Assembly (NCBI GenBank): GCA_902616675.1
Contig: CACMTV010000001.1
Coordinates: forward strand, 124,001 to 188,000
Source of the DNA: an uncultured Pelagibacteraceae bacterium
Lineage (GTDB): Bacteria; Pseudomonadota; Alphaproteobacteria; Pelagibacterales; Pelagibacteraceae
Direction: 5' to 3'
Length of the DNA: 64,000 nt
Part shown: piece after piece, positions 9,009-17,739 of the stretch
How positions within the stretch are numbered: the stretch's first letter is position 1
Layout of the letters: every line of letters starts with the position of its first letter
Translations under genes and position numbers: made by a program
Notes under the pieces: model-generated
What the model saw: the letters and a program-made list of their open reading frames with translations, nothing else
What the model was told of the DNA's origin: nothing
Database searches by the model: none

Positions 9009-9931
9009 TTTAAGCACCAATTAATAATACTTTTTTGAGCGTGAACTCTATTAGAGGCTTGTTGCCAAACTACAGATTTTTCTCCATCAATTATTTCATC
9101 AGTAACTTCTTCCCCTCTACCGACAGGGAGACAGTGCATAAATATACAGTCGCTTTTAGCAAGTTTTAAAAGTTTATTATTGACTTGATAATCTTTTAGA
9201 GATTTTTTTTTCTCTTTTTTATTTACTTTATCATTCATAGAAATCCATTTATCTGTCATTATACAGTCTGCGTTCTTTACAGCCTCTCTTGGATCTTTAG
9301 TTATAAAAATTTTTGATTTATTTTTTGATGCCCATTTTAATATATTATTATTAGGACTGTATTTTTTTGGGCATCCAATATTCAAATTGAACTTAAATTT
9401 AACTGCAGCCTCTATAAATGAATTTGACATATTATTATTGCCATCACCTATCCATGAGACAGTTTTTCCCTCAATATTTCCGTTGTTTTCTTCAAAGGTT
9501 AAAATGTCAGACATAACCTGGCATGGATGACTTTTATCTGATAATCCATTTATTACAGGTATTGTTGAATATTTTGAAAATTCATCCAGATTTTTATGAG
9601 AAGATGTTCTTATCATAAGTATATCTGCATATTCAGATAAAACTCTGGCAGTGTCTTTTAAACTTTCATCTCCTTTACCATAATGTATTCCGTCAGGATT
9701 TAAAATTGTAGAAGAACCTCCTAATTGCTTAATGGCTAAATCAAAAGATATTCTTGTTCTTGTAGATGGCTTTTCAAAAATCATTATCATTGATTTTCCA
9801 TCTAAAGGTTTGTCTTTATCTATAGAAGATTTATTCTGACCTTGTCTTTTGTTTTTTCTATCTTTAGCTTCATCAATTATATTTCTAAGTAAAGACGAAG
9901 AATGATCAGCAATATTTAAAAAGTTTTTCAT
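9005..9931 (-). CDS. argF: Ornithine carbamoyltransferase
   Basis: Forms citrulline from ornithine and carbamoyl phosphate in arginine synthesis. The carbamoyl-phosphate motif PSTRTR is at about residues 55-60, the HPCQ motif appears as SHPCQVMSD, and the ornithine-side HCLPVGRG motif is near residue 267. The 308 residues match the family. It overlaps argD by 4 bp, and the order permease-argD-argF suggests one transcript. Confidence 0.96.
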   Translation of the reverse strand: MKNFLNIADHSSSLLRNIIDEAKDRKNKRQGQNKSSIDKDKPLDGKSMIMIFEKPSTRTRISFDLAIKQLGGSSTILNPDGIHYGKGDESLKDTARVLSEYADILMIRTSSHKNLDEFSKYSTIPVINGLSDKSHPCQVMSDILTFEENNGNIEGKTVSWIGDGNNNMSNSFIEAAVKFKFNLNIGCPKKYSPNNNILKWASKNKSKIFITKDPREAVKNADCIMTDKWISMNDKVNKKEKKKSLKDYQVNNKLLKLAKSDCIFMHCLPVGRGEEVTDEIIDGEKSVVWQQASNRVHAQKSIINWCLN

Positions 9932-11094
9932 TTATAACTCTTACATACTTTATTAATAATTGTCACTGCTTGATCAATTTCTTTTTTTGAGACGTTCAAT
10001 GGAGGCAATATTCTCACTACATTTTCAGCAGCTCTTATCGTCAGTAATTTTTCTTTCATTAATTTTTCTATAAATTTTGCTTGATTTACTTTAAGCTGTA
10101 ATCCTAGTAATAAACCAGTTCCTCTTACTTCTTTTATTACTTTTTGATTTTGCTTTTGAATAATATTTAACTTTGTTTTGAAATATTTGCTCATATCTCT
10201 TACATTCTTTAAAAAGTTTTTCTTAAAAATTACATCTAATACTGCATTACCAACACTCATCGCTAAAGGGTTTCCGCCAAAAGTAGTTCCGTGAGAGCCT
10301 GGTTTCATTGTAGAGGCCACTTTTTTATTTACCAAACACGCTCCAATTGGAAATCCGCCACCTATACCCTTAGCAATCGGCACTATATCTGGCTTTATGT
10401 TTGCATACTCAAAAGCAAAAAATTTACCTGATCTTCCTATTCCACATTGAACTTCATCTAAAATTAAAAGTATTTTTTTCTTATTACAAAGTTTTCTAAG
10501 ACCCTTTAGGCAAAAATCTGGAATAACCTTTATTCCGCCCTCACCCATTATTGTTTCAACCATTATGGCTGCAGTTTTCTTTGATATTTTTTTTTCTAAA
10601 TCTTTATGATTGCCAAATGTAAAGTGATCGAAACCAGCAACCTTCGGGCCAAACCCCTCGGTCATTTTTTTGCTATTACTTGCAAAAATAGTTGCCAAAG
10701 TTCTACCGTGAAAACTATTATTTATACAAAGAATTCTATTTTTATTCGGTTTTCCTTTAGAGTGAAAATATTTTCTTGCTATTTTTATTGCTAATTCAGT
10801 CGCTTCTGCTCCTGAATTTTGAAATGCAACAAAGTTTGCAAAGGTTTTCTGAGTTAATCTTTTTGCAAGTTTTTCCTGCTCAGGAATATTAAAGGCATTA
10901 GATACATGCCAAAGTTTTTTTACTTGTGAATTTACAGCTTTAATTAAATGAGGGTGGCTATGACCTAAACTATTTACTGCAATACCTTGTACAAAATCCA
11001 AATATTTTTTTCCATTATTTGAATAAAGATAAGAACCTTTACCTCTTTTAAAGGATATTTTTTTTCTGTTATATGTTTGTAAAATAGCACTCAT
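9928..11094 (-). CDS. argD: Acetylornithine aminotransferase
   Basis: PLP-dependent class III aminotransferase of arginine synthesis; many homologues also use succinyl-diaminopimelate. The 388 residues include the FQNSGAEATELAIKIAR cofactor region near residue 95, LILDEVQCGIGRSGKFFAFE near residue 215 and the PLP lysine in PIAKGIGGGFPIGA near residue 241. It is coupled to argF by a 4-bp overlap and starts 2 bp after the stop of the upstream ABC-2 permease gene. Confidence 0.96.
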   Translation of the reverse strand: MSAILQTYNRKKISFKRGKGSYLYSNNGKKYLDFVQGIAVNSLGHSHPHLIKAVNSQVKKLWHVSNAFNIPEQEKLAKRLTQKTFANFVAFQNSGAEATELAIKIARKYFHSKGKPNKNRILCINNSFHGRTLATIFASNSKKMTEGFGPKVAGFDHFTFGNHKDLEKKISKKTAAIMVETIMGEGGIKVIPDFCLKGLRKLCNKKKILLILDEVQCGIGRSGKFFAFEYANIKPDIVPIAKGIGGGFPIGACLVNKKVASTMKPGSHGTTFGGNPLAMSVGNAVLDVIFKKNFLKNVRDMSKYFKTKLNIIQKQNQKVIKEVRGTGLLLGLQLKVNQAKFIEKLMKEKLLTIRAAENVVRILPPLNVSKKEIDQAVTIINKVCKSYK

Positions 11095-11096
11095 TT

Positions 11097-11912
11097 TTAA
11101 GATTTAATTTTATACCCTTTTTTATACAATATATAAGCAATAAACCAAATTAATAAACTTGAGATCGATAAATAAATTAGTCCAAAAAAAATAGAACCAT
11201 CTGATTGTCCTAAAAAACTATATCTGAAACCATCTATCATATAGAAAAAAGGATTTGCCTTGCTGATGATTTGTAGTGTTTCTGGAAGTCTTTCTATTGA
11301 GTAAAAAGTACCTGATAAAAAAGATAAAGGAATTATGATAAAGTTAGTGACCGTAGCCATATGGTCAAATTTTTCAGCCCAAAGTCCTGCGATTATTCCT
11401 AAAGCTCCGAGAGAAAAAGCAGATAAAAAAGTAAAAGCTATTAAAGTAGTAAAATTTTTAATTTCTAAATCTATAAACAAATAAAATACCAGTAATGAAA
11501 TAATCGCAATTAGTACGCTTCTTGTAACAGAAGCAAGTGTTACGGCTAAAGTTACTTCGCCAGCAGATAGAGGAGCATAAACTAAATCTACAATATTCCC
11601 TTGAATTTTTCCTATCATAAATGAGGATGATGAATGGGAAAAAGCTTGTTGAATGATTTGCATCGCTATTAAACCTGGTGCAAGAAAAACAATAAACGGT
11701 ACGCCTAGAACATCACCTCTATCATTACCTATTGCTAAAGATAATACTGATAGAAATAAAAGAGATGTGATGAGTGGAGAAAATAAAGTTTGTATCCAAA
11801 CAATAAGAAATCTTAACACTTCTTTTTTATAAAGTGTCCAAGCACCTATCCAATTTATAGAACCAAATCTTCTTGTTCCAATTTTATATTTTCCAGATAT
11901 TTCAACCATCAA
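11097..11912 (-). CDS. ABC-2 type transporter permease
   Basis: A 271-residue membrane protein with about six transmembrane segments and the ABC-2 pattern: a long amphipathic N-terminus, PLITSLLFLSVL, then PLSFLSGTFYSIERLPETLQ near the conserved loop before the last helices. Relatives export polysaccharides, lipids or drugs with a separate ATPase. No ATPase gene lies beside it; the downstream neighbours are argD and argF. The substrate is unknown. Confidence 0.85.
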   Translation of the reverse strand: MMVEISGKYKIGTRRFGSINWIGAWTLYKKEVLRFLIVWIQTLFSPLITSLLFLSVLSLAIGNDRGDVLGVPFIVFLAPGLIAMQIIQQAFSHSSSSFMIGKIQGNIVDLVYAPLSAGEVTLAVTLASVTRSVLIAIISLLVFYLFIDLEIKNFTTLIAFTFLSAFSLGALGIIAGLWAEKFDHMATVTNFIIIPLSFLSGTFYSIERLPETLQIISKANPFFYMIDGFRYSFLGQSDGSIFFGLIYLSISSLLIWFIAYILYKKGYKIKS

Positions 11913-11973
11913 TAGTCTTATAACTTTAAATTATGAAAAAACTGTGTAAAACTCTAGTTACCCTCAGACTATA

Positions 11974-11996
11974 GGCTTTTTATGTTTGAAAAAGCC
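11974..11996. other. Hairpin between the divergent ABC-2 permease and gcrA
   Basis: GGCTTTTT (11974-11981) and AAAAAGCC (11989-11996) form an 8-bp perfect stem with a 7-nt loop in the 147-bp divergent region. It is neither downstream of a gene nor followed by a U-tract, so it does not look like a simple terminator. A leader structure, operator or small RNA is possible. Confidence 0.35.
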
Positions 11997-12034
11997 CTAC
12001 AAACACTAAATACTGTAATTATATTTTACTAATC

Positions 12035-12048
12035 TACTATATATAGTA
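12035..12048 (+). promoter_or_regulatory. AT palindrome and probable -10 region of gcrA
   Basis: TACTATATATAGTA is a perfect 14-bp palindrome that ends 11 bp before the gcrA ATG. It contains TATAGT (12042-12047), a fair -10 hexamer. If used, transcription would start only a few bases before the ATG, giving an almost leaderless message; no Shine-Dalgarno is visible. Confidence 0.35.
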
Positions 12049-12059
12049 TAAGTTGAATT

Positions 12060-12566
12060 ATGAGCTGGACTGACGAAAAAGTACAAAAATTAAAGGAACT
12101 TTGGAAAAAAGGTCATACCGCTAGTCAAATTGCTGAGATGTTAGGAGACACAACAAGGAATGCAGTAATTGGAAAAGCCCATAGATTAAATTTAGAAGCA
12201 AGAGCTCCTTCTAAAAGTTCACATACTTCAGGGTCTAGCTCGGGCCAGAATAAAATTCAAAGAAGACCTTCTCAACAACCACTTACAAGAAAACAAAAAT
12301 TTCAATCTATATTACTTGATAAAAACTTTGAGCCTGAGAACCCTAAGTCTTTAGAAGAATTATCTGAGGATACATGTAAATGGCCTATAGGTCATCCAAA
12401 TGAAGAGAGTTTTTATTTCTGCGGTAGAAAACCTGAAGAAGAATTTCCATATTGCAAATTACACGTTTTATATGCTTTTCAACCTAAAGGTCAAAAAGAG
12501 GATGTTCTGGATAAGGATGATGAAGTACCAGAATTTATTGAGAAAAAAGTTAAATCTTCGGCCTAA
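12060..12566 (+). CDS. gcrA: GcrA family cell-cycle regulator
   Basis: An alphaproteobacterial transcription factor that in Caulobacter works with sigma70 at promoters bearing methylated GANTC. The N-terminal SWTDEKVQKLKELWKKGHTA and the NAVIGKAHRLNLEAR helix (residues 35-49) are diagnostic. A basic linker follows, and then the C-terminal cysteine-rich sigma-binding part: DTCKWPIGH, FYFCGRKP and YCKLH. The 168-residue length is normal. It is transcribed alone, upstream of the small arsenic operon. Confidence 0.95.
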   Translation: MSWTDEKVQKLKELWKKGHTASQIAEMLGDTTRNAVIGKAHRLNLEARAPSKSSHTSGSSSGQNKIQRRPSQQPLTRKQKFQSILLDKNFEPENPKSLEELSEDTCKWPIGHPNEESFYFCGRKPEEEFPYCKLHVLYAFQPKGQKEDVLDKDDEVPEFIEKKVKSSA

Positions 12567-12614
12567 TTCATAAAATCTTAACAATTCTATAATAAACTTG
12601 AAAGGAGGTAAAAA

Positions 12615-12854
12615 ATGGTCATATCAATCAAATATTTGAAGTGGATAAGCACAGTTTTAACATTGTTTGGAATATTAACTTTTTATTTAGATTATTATCC
12701 TTACAGTATGGTGCCACACGGTTTAGGAATTATTGGATGGACAATTGTCGGTAAGATAACTAAGGACAATCCATTGCTAATGAATTTTTCACTACAAATA
12801 CCTATAATGATTGCTGGAATAATAAAATATTCTTATAGCCAGGGTATTTTTTAA
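12615..12854 (+). CDS. Small membrane protein of the arsC operon
   Basis: A 79-residue protein not recognised as any family. It is mostly hydrophobic, with two or three membrane segments (about residues 7-25, 33-46 and 55-75), and has a strong AAAGGAGG ribosome site just before the ATG. Its stop abuts the ATG of arsC directly, so it probably shares the transcript with arsC and the aquaporin-like gene. A link to arsenate handling is suggested only by this position. Confidence 0.7.
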   Translation: MVISIKYLKWISTVLTLFGILTFYLDYYPYSMVPHGLGIIGWTIVGKITKDNPLLMNFSLQIPIMIAGIIKYSYSQGIF

Positions 12855-13286
12855 ATGAAAAATATACTTTTTGTTTGTACTGGAAACTCAGCAAGAAGTA
12901 TTATTGCAGAAACAATTATGGACAATAAATATAAAAAAAAATTTAAAGCTTTTAGTGCTGGTAGCAAACCATCTGGAAAAATAAATGAACATGTAAAGAA
13001 ATTTCTTGAAAACAGAAACTTTGATCTATCTGGTTATTATTCAAAAAATTTTAATGATTTTTTAAAAAACGATATAAAATTTTACCAGGTATTTACAGTT
13101 TGTTCGAATGCAAATAATGAGGTTTGTCCTGTATGGCCTGAAAAAGATAAAATAATCCACTGGGATTTGGATGATCCCGTTGTAAAAATTCAAAAAGCTA
13201 AAAGCGATGATGAAATAAATTCAATAATTGCTAACACTTACAACATAATTGAAAAAAAAATAGAAGATTGGATTAAAGATGCGTAA
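12855..13286 (+). CDS. arsC: Arsenate reductase, low-molecular-weight phosphatase type
   Basis: Reduces arsenate to arsenite. The 143 residues begin with the phosphate-binding loop C8-T-G-N-S-A-R-S15 right after the first strand, as in LMW tyrosine-phosphatase-like ArsC, and have two further cysteines, C83 and C91 (VCSNANNEVCP), as in redox-cycling members. The WDLDDP motif near residue 104 carries the general acid. It overlaps the next gene, an aquaporin-type channel, by 8 bp. No arsR repressor is next to it. Confidence 0.9.
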   Translation: MKNILFVCTGNSARSIIAETIMDNKYKKKFKAFSAGSKPSGKINEHVKKFLENRNFDLSGYYSKNFNDFLKNDIKFYQVFTVCSNANNEVCPVWPEKDKIIHWDLDDPVVKIQKAKSDDEINSIIANTYNIIEKKIEDWIKDA

Positions 13287-13932
13287 TAAAATTTTTTTAG
13301 GTGAATTTATAGGTTGTGCTTTCTTAGTGATGATCATCGTAGGCTCAGGGATTATGGCTGAAAATTTAACTAATGATACTGCTTTAATGTTAATTGCAAA
13401 TACATTGGCAACAGGTGCCGGTTTATTTGTTCTTATTGCAAGTCTTGCGGATGTTTCTGGAGCACATTTCAATCCAGTCGTTACAACATGTATGTTTTTT
13501 GCGGGCAAAACGAAAAGAAAAGATTTAATAAATTATTATACAGCACAGATTTTAGGTTGTATGTTGGGAGTAATGCTTGCAAACTTTATGTTTGATCAAA
13601 GTATAATTGAACTTTCCAGAAAAATGAGGCCCGGCATAAATATTTTTACTGCTGAAATAATTGCGACTTTTGGATTAATTTTTATTATTTTTGGAACAAT
13701 TAAAAGTGGAAAAATTGTAGTCGCATCATCTGTTGGGGCATTTATTTCGGCTGGATATTGGTTTACGTCTTCTACTTCTTTTGCTAATCCCGCAGTTGCT
13801 ATAGCCAGAACCTTTACAGACACGTTTACTGGGATAAACTTTATCAATACACCGAGTTACATTTTAGCTGAAGTTTTAGGCGGATATATTGCTTATAAGA
13901 TCGTCAGAATTTTATTTCTTAACAAAAGATAA
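13279..13932 (+). CDS. Aquaporin / MIP family channel, probable arsenite exit route
   Basis: A 217-residue channel with six helices and two half-helix motifs: N65-P66-V67 in SGAHFNPVVT instead of the usual NPA, and N170-P171-A172 in SFANPAVAIAR, with the selectivity-filter arginine R177. Translational coupling to arsC resembles the ars operon of Sinorhizobium meliloti, where the aquaglyceroporin AqpS releases arsenite. Water or small neutral solutes remain possible substrates. Confidence 0.87.
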   Translation: MRNKIFLGEFIGCAFLVMIIVGSGIMAENLTNDTALMLIANTLATGAGLFVLIASLADVSGAHFNPVVTTCMFFAGKTKRKDLINYYTAQILGCMLGVMLANFMFDQSIIELSRKMRPGINIFTAEIIATFGLIFIIFGTIKSGKIVVASSVGAFISAGYWFTSSTSFANPAVAIARTFTDTFTGINFINTPSYILAEVLGGYIAYKIVRILFLNKR

Positions 13933-13967
13933 ATCACTCAGAAAAAGATATTTTATAGTTTGAGGGT

Positions 13968-13996
13968 AGCCCAAGGCAATAAAGATACCTTGGGCT
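13968..13996 (+). terminator. Hairpin after the arsC-aquaporin operon
   Basis: A perfect 9-bp stem, AGCCCAAGG (13968-13976) with CCTTGGGCT (13988-13996), lies in the 159-bp space between the aquaporin-like gene and the converging ppx gene. AATTAATTAA follows in place of a clean U-tract. It probably ends rightward transcription and may work in both directions. Nothing else was recognised in 13997-14091. Confidence 0.6.
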
Positions 13997-14091
13997 AATT
14001 AATTAACAAACACAGTTGGGAGACTGTTAAACAATCATTAATATAGGATTGCTAAAAAAATATTTAAATTAAGTTAAATATTTATTAATTT

Positions 14092-15597
14092 TTAAGAATA
14101 AATAATATTAGAATCGACATTCATCTCGCTTGCTAGATTTTTAAGTCTTTTTGTTACTTGTTTTGAGACTATATCGCTGTGATTGTTGGGTATTTTCAAA
14201 AAAATAGTCTTATTTCTTTTATAAATTTTAAATTCATCTAATAACAAAGAAGACATACTTGTAAGTGACTCAGCTAACCGTAAAGCAGATCCTACTTGCT
14301 TTGAGGATAAAATTTCGTTGTTATTTAAGATGCTTAGAAACTGATAATTCGGATTGTATTTTAAACCACAATGTCTCCAAAAGCTTGCTGATGCAACTTT
14401 TACTCTATCTCTATGTTCTAGTTTTAGCAGTGGAGTGTTTAACACTTCCATAAAAACTAGCTCTGCTTTTTGAAAAGCGCCCAAACCCCAATCCATTTTA
14501 CTTAGGATACAAGCTAAGGTTAGTAATCTTCGATTAAAATATTCATTGTCTTCAAATAATGGTGAAATAAAATTAAAATATTTCTCAAAACTTTTTCCAT
14601 AGTCCCCTTTTTTAAAAGATATACCATCAGTTTTTAATTTAAAAATTTCATCCTCACTCATTCCATGATTTATAATTGTATTCATATGTCCTTCCCTTAA
14701 TCCACTTATCGAACAAATAACTTTTGAAGGACTTGCTGCTTCAATTATTTCGTTGAGAATTATGGAACTAAAAGGTAAGTAGGGAGTTCTAGATTTAGTA
14801 ATATATTCCATTGATTTCAGAGAAGATTTGTTAAATTTTGAAATTTTGTTTAAGTATTTAACCGCTGAGTCTTTAGTTAACTTATATTGATGCAAAATAT
14901 GTAATGGATGTTGTTCTTTAAAAAGATGATATTTAAATAATGACCTCCAAGTCCCTCCTACTAAATAAATATTTTTAAATTTCTTTTTAAAAAGCCATTT
15001 TTCATCTTTTAAAAGTTTTTTAACATATTTTCCTAAATTTCTCTTTTTTATAATAGGATTATTTTCAAGTCTTAATACTCCAAGAGGTAAAGAAGTTGTT
15101 TCAAAAATTTGATTTTTAGAAACTCTGGCAAGTTCTAAACTTCCACCTCCTAAATCTGCAACTAGTCCATCTACTTCATCAAATCCTACCATTACACCAT
15201 TAGCTGATGTTCTTGCTTCTTCCTCACCAGATAATACTAGTGGCTTTTTATCAAATATTCTTTTAATTTCTTCTAAAAATTCACTTGCATCAGTAGCCTC
15301 TCTAAAAGCTGCAGTTGCAATAATTTCTAAATCTAGAACTCCTGAGATATCTAAAATTTCTTTAAATCTATTTAAAACTTTTAAAGAGCTTTTAATTCCA
15401 TCTGGGTTTAATTTTTTTGATTTATCTAAATTCTTTCCAAGTTTGCAGACTGCTTTTTCATTAAATACTGGAATTGGAGAAATTTTAAAATCGTCATATA
15501 TGAGCATTCTTACTGAATTTGATCCAAGATCTATTATGGCTTGTTTAGACTTTTTACTAGACTGAATTTTAAAAAGATTTTTAAATTCTGATTTCAT
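14092..15597 (-). CDS. ppx: Exopolyphosphatase (Ppx/GppA family)
   Basis: Removes phosphate from the ends of polyphosphate, and in some members hydrolyses pppGpp. The 501 residues have an actin-like fold with phosphate loops IDLGSNSVRMLIYD (about residues 22-35) and VADLGGGSLEL (about residues 146-156), the catalytic Glu region ATAAFREA near residue 110, and a C-terminal HD-like helical part. It overlaps ppk by 4 bp, so synthesis and breakdown of polyphosphate are encoded on one transcript beside the pst/pho genes. Confidence 0.94.
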   Translation of the reverse strand: MKSEFKNLFKIQSSKKSKQAIIDLGSNSVRMLIYDDFKISPIPVFNEKAVCKLGKNLDKSKKLNPDGIKSSLKVLNRFKEILDISGVLDLEIIATAAFREATDASEFLEEIKRIFDKKPLVLSGEEEARTSANGVMVGFDEVDGLVADLGGGSLELARVSKNQIFETTSLPLGVLRLENNPIIKKRNLGKYVKKLLKDEKWLFKKKFKNIYLVGGTWRSLFKYHLFKEQHPLHILHQYKLTKDSAVKYLNKISKFNKSSLKSMEYITKSRTPYLPFSSIILNEIIEAASPSKVICSISGLREGHMNTIINHGMSEDEIFKLKTDGISFKKGDYGKSFEKYFNFISPLFEDNEYFNRRLLTLACILSKMDWGLGAFQKAELVFMEVLNTPLLKLEHRDRVKVASASFWRHCGLKYNPNYQFLSILNNNEILSSKQVGSALRLAESLTSMSSLLLDEFKIYKRNKTIFLKIPNNHSDIVSKQVTKRLKNLASEMNVDSNIIYS

Positions 15598-17726
15598 TTA
15601 ATAATTCTTAATATTTCAGGTTTCATTTTCATTATAGATTTTCCTCGACCTGATAAGCTTGGATAACTCATAAAATAATTATGAGCTGAAAAGGCTTTTT
15701 TCATTAAAAGTGGTTTTCCCTTATGATAATTCCCTAAGCTATCTAAATGCCAGCTTTGAGAGTTATCAAGAAAATTAGCAACCATAATTTGATCTAAAAT
15801 CTGTTCATGAACAGTATTGTTTTCTATTGGGACCAAAATTTCTACTCTTCTATCTAAATTTCTAGGCATCAAATCAGCTGATCCAATATATACTAAATTT
15901 TGCCTACTTGGCATAGGAGAACCATTAGCAAAACAATATATTCTAGAGTGCTCCAAAAACCTTCCAATAATACTTTTAACCTCGATATTTTCAGATAAAC
16001 CTTTAACTCCAGGCCTTAAACAACAAACGCCCCTAACAGATAATTTTATTTTCACTCCTTTACAAGATGCCTCATAAAATTTTTTAATTATTTGTGGATC
16101 TACCAATGAATTCATTTTAGCCCATATTTCAGCATCTTTTCCTTTTAAAGAATTGCTAATTTCGTTATCTATTTGTTTCTCTAGGAATAGTCTTGAATTA
16201 ATTGGAGATAATATAATTTTATTTAGCTTGCTAGGCTTTGCGTAACCAGTAACAAAAGTAAAGAATTTTTCAACATCCTTCGCTATTAGTGGATCAGAAG
16301 AAAATAGAGATAAATCTGTATAGATTTTTGCGTTAATAGGATGATAATTTCCTGTTCCTAGATGAACGTAGGTTTTAGTTTTTCCTTTTTCTTTTCTTAA
16401 AACTAAACTAGCTTTTGCATGCGTTTTATATTTTGCAAATCCATAAACAATCTGAACACCTGCTTTTTCTAGTTTACGGGATAATTCAATATTTTTTTCT
16501 TCATCAAATCTAGCTTTGATTTCAACAACTGCTGTAACTGCTTTTCCATTTTCAGCAGCCGCAATTAAAGCTTTCACTATCGGAGAGTCAGGAGTTGTTC
16601 TATAAAGAGTTTGTTTAATAGCAATTACTTTTTCATCCTTAGCTGCAGTCTCTAAAAATTGAATAACAACATCAAACGTTTCAAATGGATGATGAACAAC
16701 AAAATCTTTGGATTTGATTGCTGAAAAAAATTTATGATTAAATTCTTCTAATCTTTCTACAGGTCTTGGGTTAAATTTTTTAAATCTTAAGTGTGGAGAT
16801 TTTTTCTTACAGATTTCATCTATATCTTGAATTCCAACTATTCCCTCTACTTCATAGACGTGTTCGTCTGACACATCTAATTTTTTACTGAGAAAATCTT
16901 TTAAATTATTGCTTGATCCTTTAAGAATTTCTAATTTAACGATACTACCTCTTCTTCTTTTTTTAATCGCCTTTTCAAAGTACCTTACAAGATCTTCAGC
17001 TTCGTCATCTATCTCTATGTCGCTATCTCTAATAATTTTAAAAGGAAGAAATGATACAAGTTCGTGCTCAGGAAATATACTTTCAGAAAAGTAACTTATT
17101 AAATCTTCTATCGTGATGAATTGATCAGATTGTCCATCTATATCTATAAACTTTGGAAGAGCCCTAGGTATAACAATAATCACATTTAAATTTCTTTTGT
17201 TTTTTACTTTTTCTAGTTTCATCAAAATTGCTTGTCCTTTATTGGCAATAAAGGGAAAGGGATGAGAGGGGTCGATCGCTGTAGGTGTAATCACTGGATA
17301 GACGGTTTCATTAAAATAATCTCTTAAAAAATCTATGGATTTTTTATCCAAATCTTTTATTTTTTTTAAATAGATTTTCTCTTTTTTTAGTTCATTTAAA
17401 AGTTGTTTAAATGAGTCGTTTTGTTTTATTAATAAATCTTTAGTTTTTAAAACTACTCTAGATAATTGTTCTTCTGAAGTTAAACCATCTGCACTTAATT
17501 GATCAAAATCGTCTTTTATTTGATTATATAATCCTGCAACTCTTACCATAAAAAATTCGTCAAGATTAGTTCCAGCAATTGATAAAAATTTAACTCTCTC
17601 AAAAAGAGGGTTTTTAACATTTTTAGACTCTTCCAAAACTCGGTCATTAAATTGTAGCCAAGAAATTTCTCTATTGATTAGCTGCTGCTCTGAAGACAAT
17701 GCTTTTGTTAAATCTATTTTTGACAT
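15594..17726 (-). CDS. ppk: Polyphosphate kinase 1
   Basis: Makes polyphosphate from ATP. I place the start at the ATG that begins MSKIDLTKALSSEQQ, giving about 710 residues. A longer frame running to 17822 adds 32 residues not typical of Ppk, and they would overlap sixA. Conserved features are NREISWLQFNDRVLEE, the histidine in YKTHAKASLVLRKE (the autophosphorylation site region), VHLGTGNYHP and the second PLD-like half with SRIYCFANG. Only 13 bp separate its start from the divergent sixA start. Confidence 0.95.
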   Translation of the reverse strand: MSKIDLTKALSSEQQLINREISWLQFNDRVLEESKNVKNPLFERVKFLSIAGTNLDEFFMVRVAGLYNQIKDDFDQLSADGLTSEEQLSRVVLKTKDLLIKQNDSFKQLLNELKKEKIYLKKIKDLDKKSIDFLRDYFNETVYPVITPTAIDPSHPFPFIANKGQAILMKLEKVKNKRNLNVIIVIPRALPKFIDIDGQSDQFITIEDLISYFSESIFPEHELVSFLPFKIIRDSDIEIDDEAEDLVRYFEKAIKKRRRGSIVKLEILKGSSNNLKDFLSKKLDVSDEHVYEVEGIVGIQDIDEICKKKSPHLRFKKFNPRPVERLEEFNHKFFSAIKSKDFVVHHPFETFDVVIQFLETAAKDEKVIAIKQTLYRTTPDSPIVKALIAAAENGKAVTAVVEIKARFDEEKNIELSRKLEKAGVQIVYGFAKYKTHAKASLVLRKEKGKTKTYVHLGTGNYHPINAKIYTDLSLFSSDPLIAKDVEKFFTFVTGYAKPSKLNKIILSPINSRLFLEKQIDNEISNSLKGKDAEIWAKMNSLVDPQIIKKFYEASCKGVKIKLSVRGVCCLRPGVKGLSENIEVKSIIGRFLEHSRIYCFANGSPMPSRQNLVYIGSADLMPRNLDRRVEILVPIENNTVHEQILDQIMVANFLDNSQSWHLDSLGNYHKGKPLLMKKAFSAHNYFMSYPSLSGRGKSIMKMKPEILRIIK

Positions 17727-17739
17727 AAAATTAAAAAAT

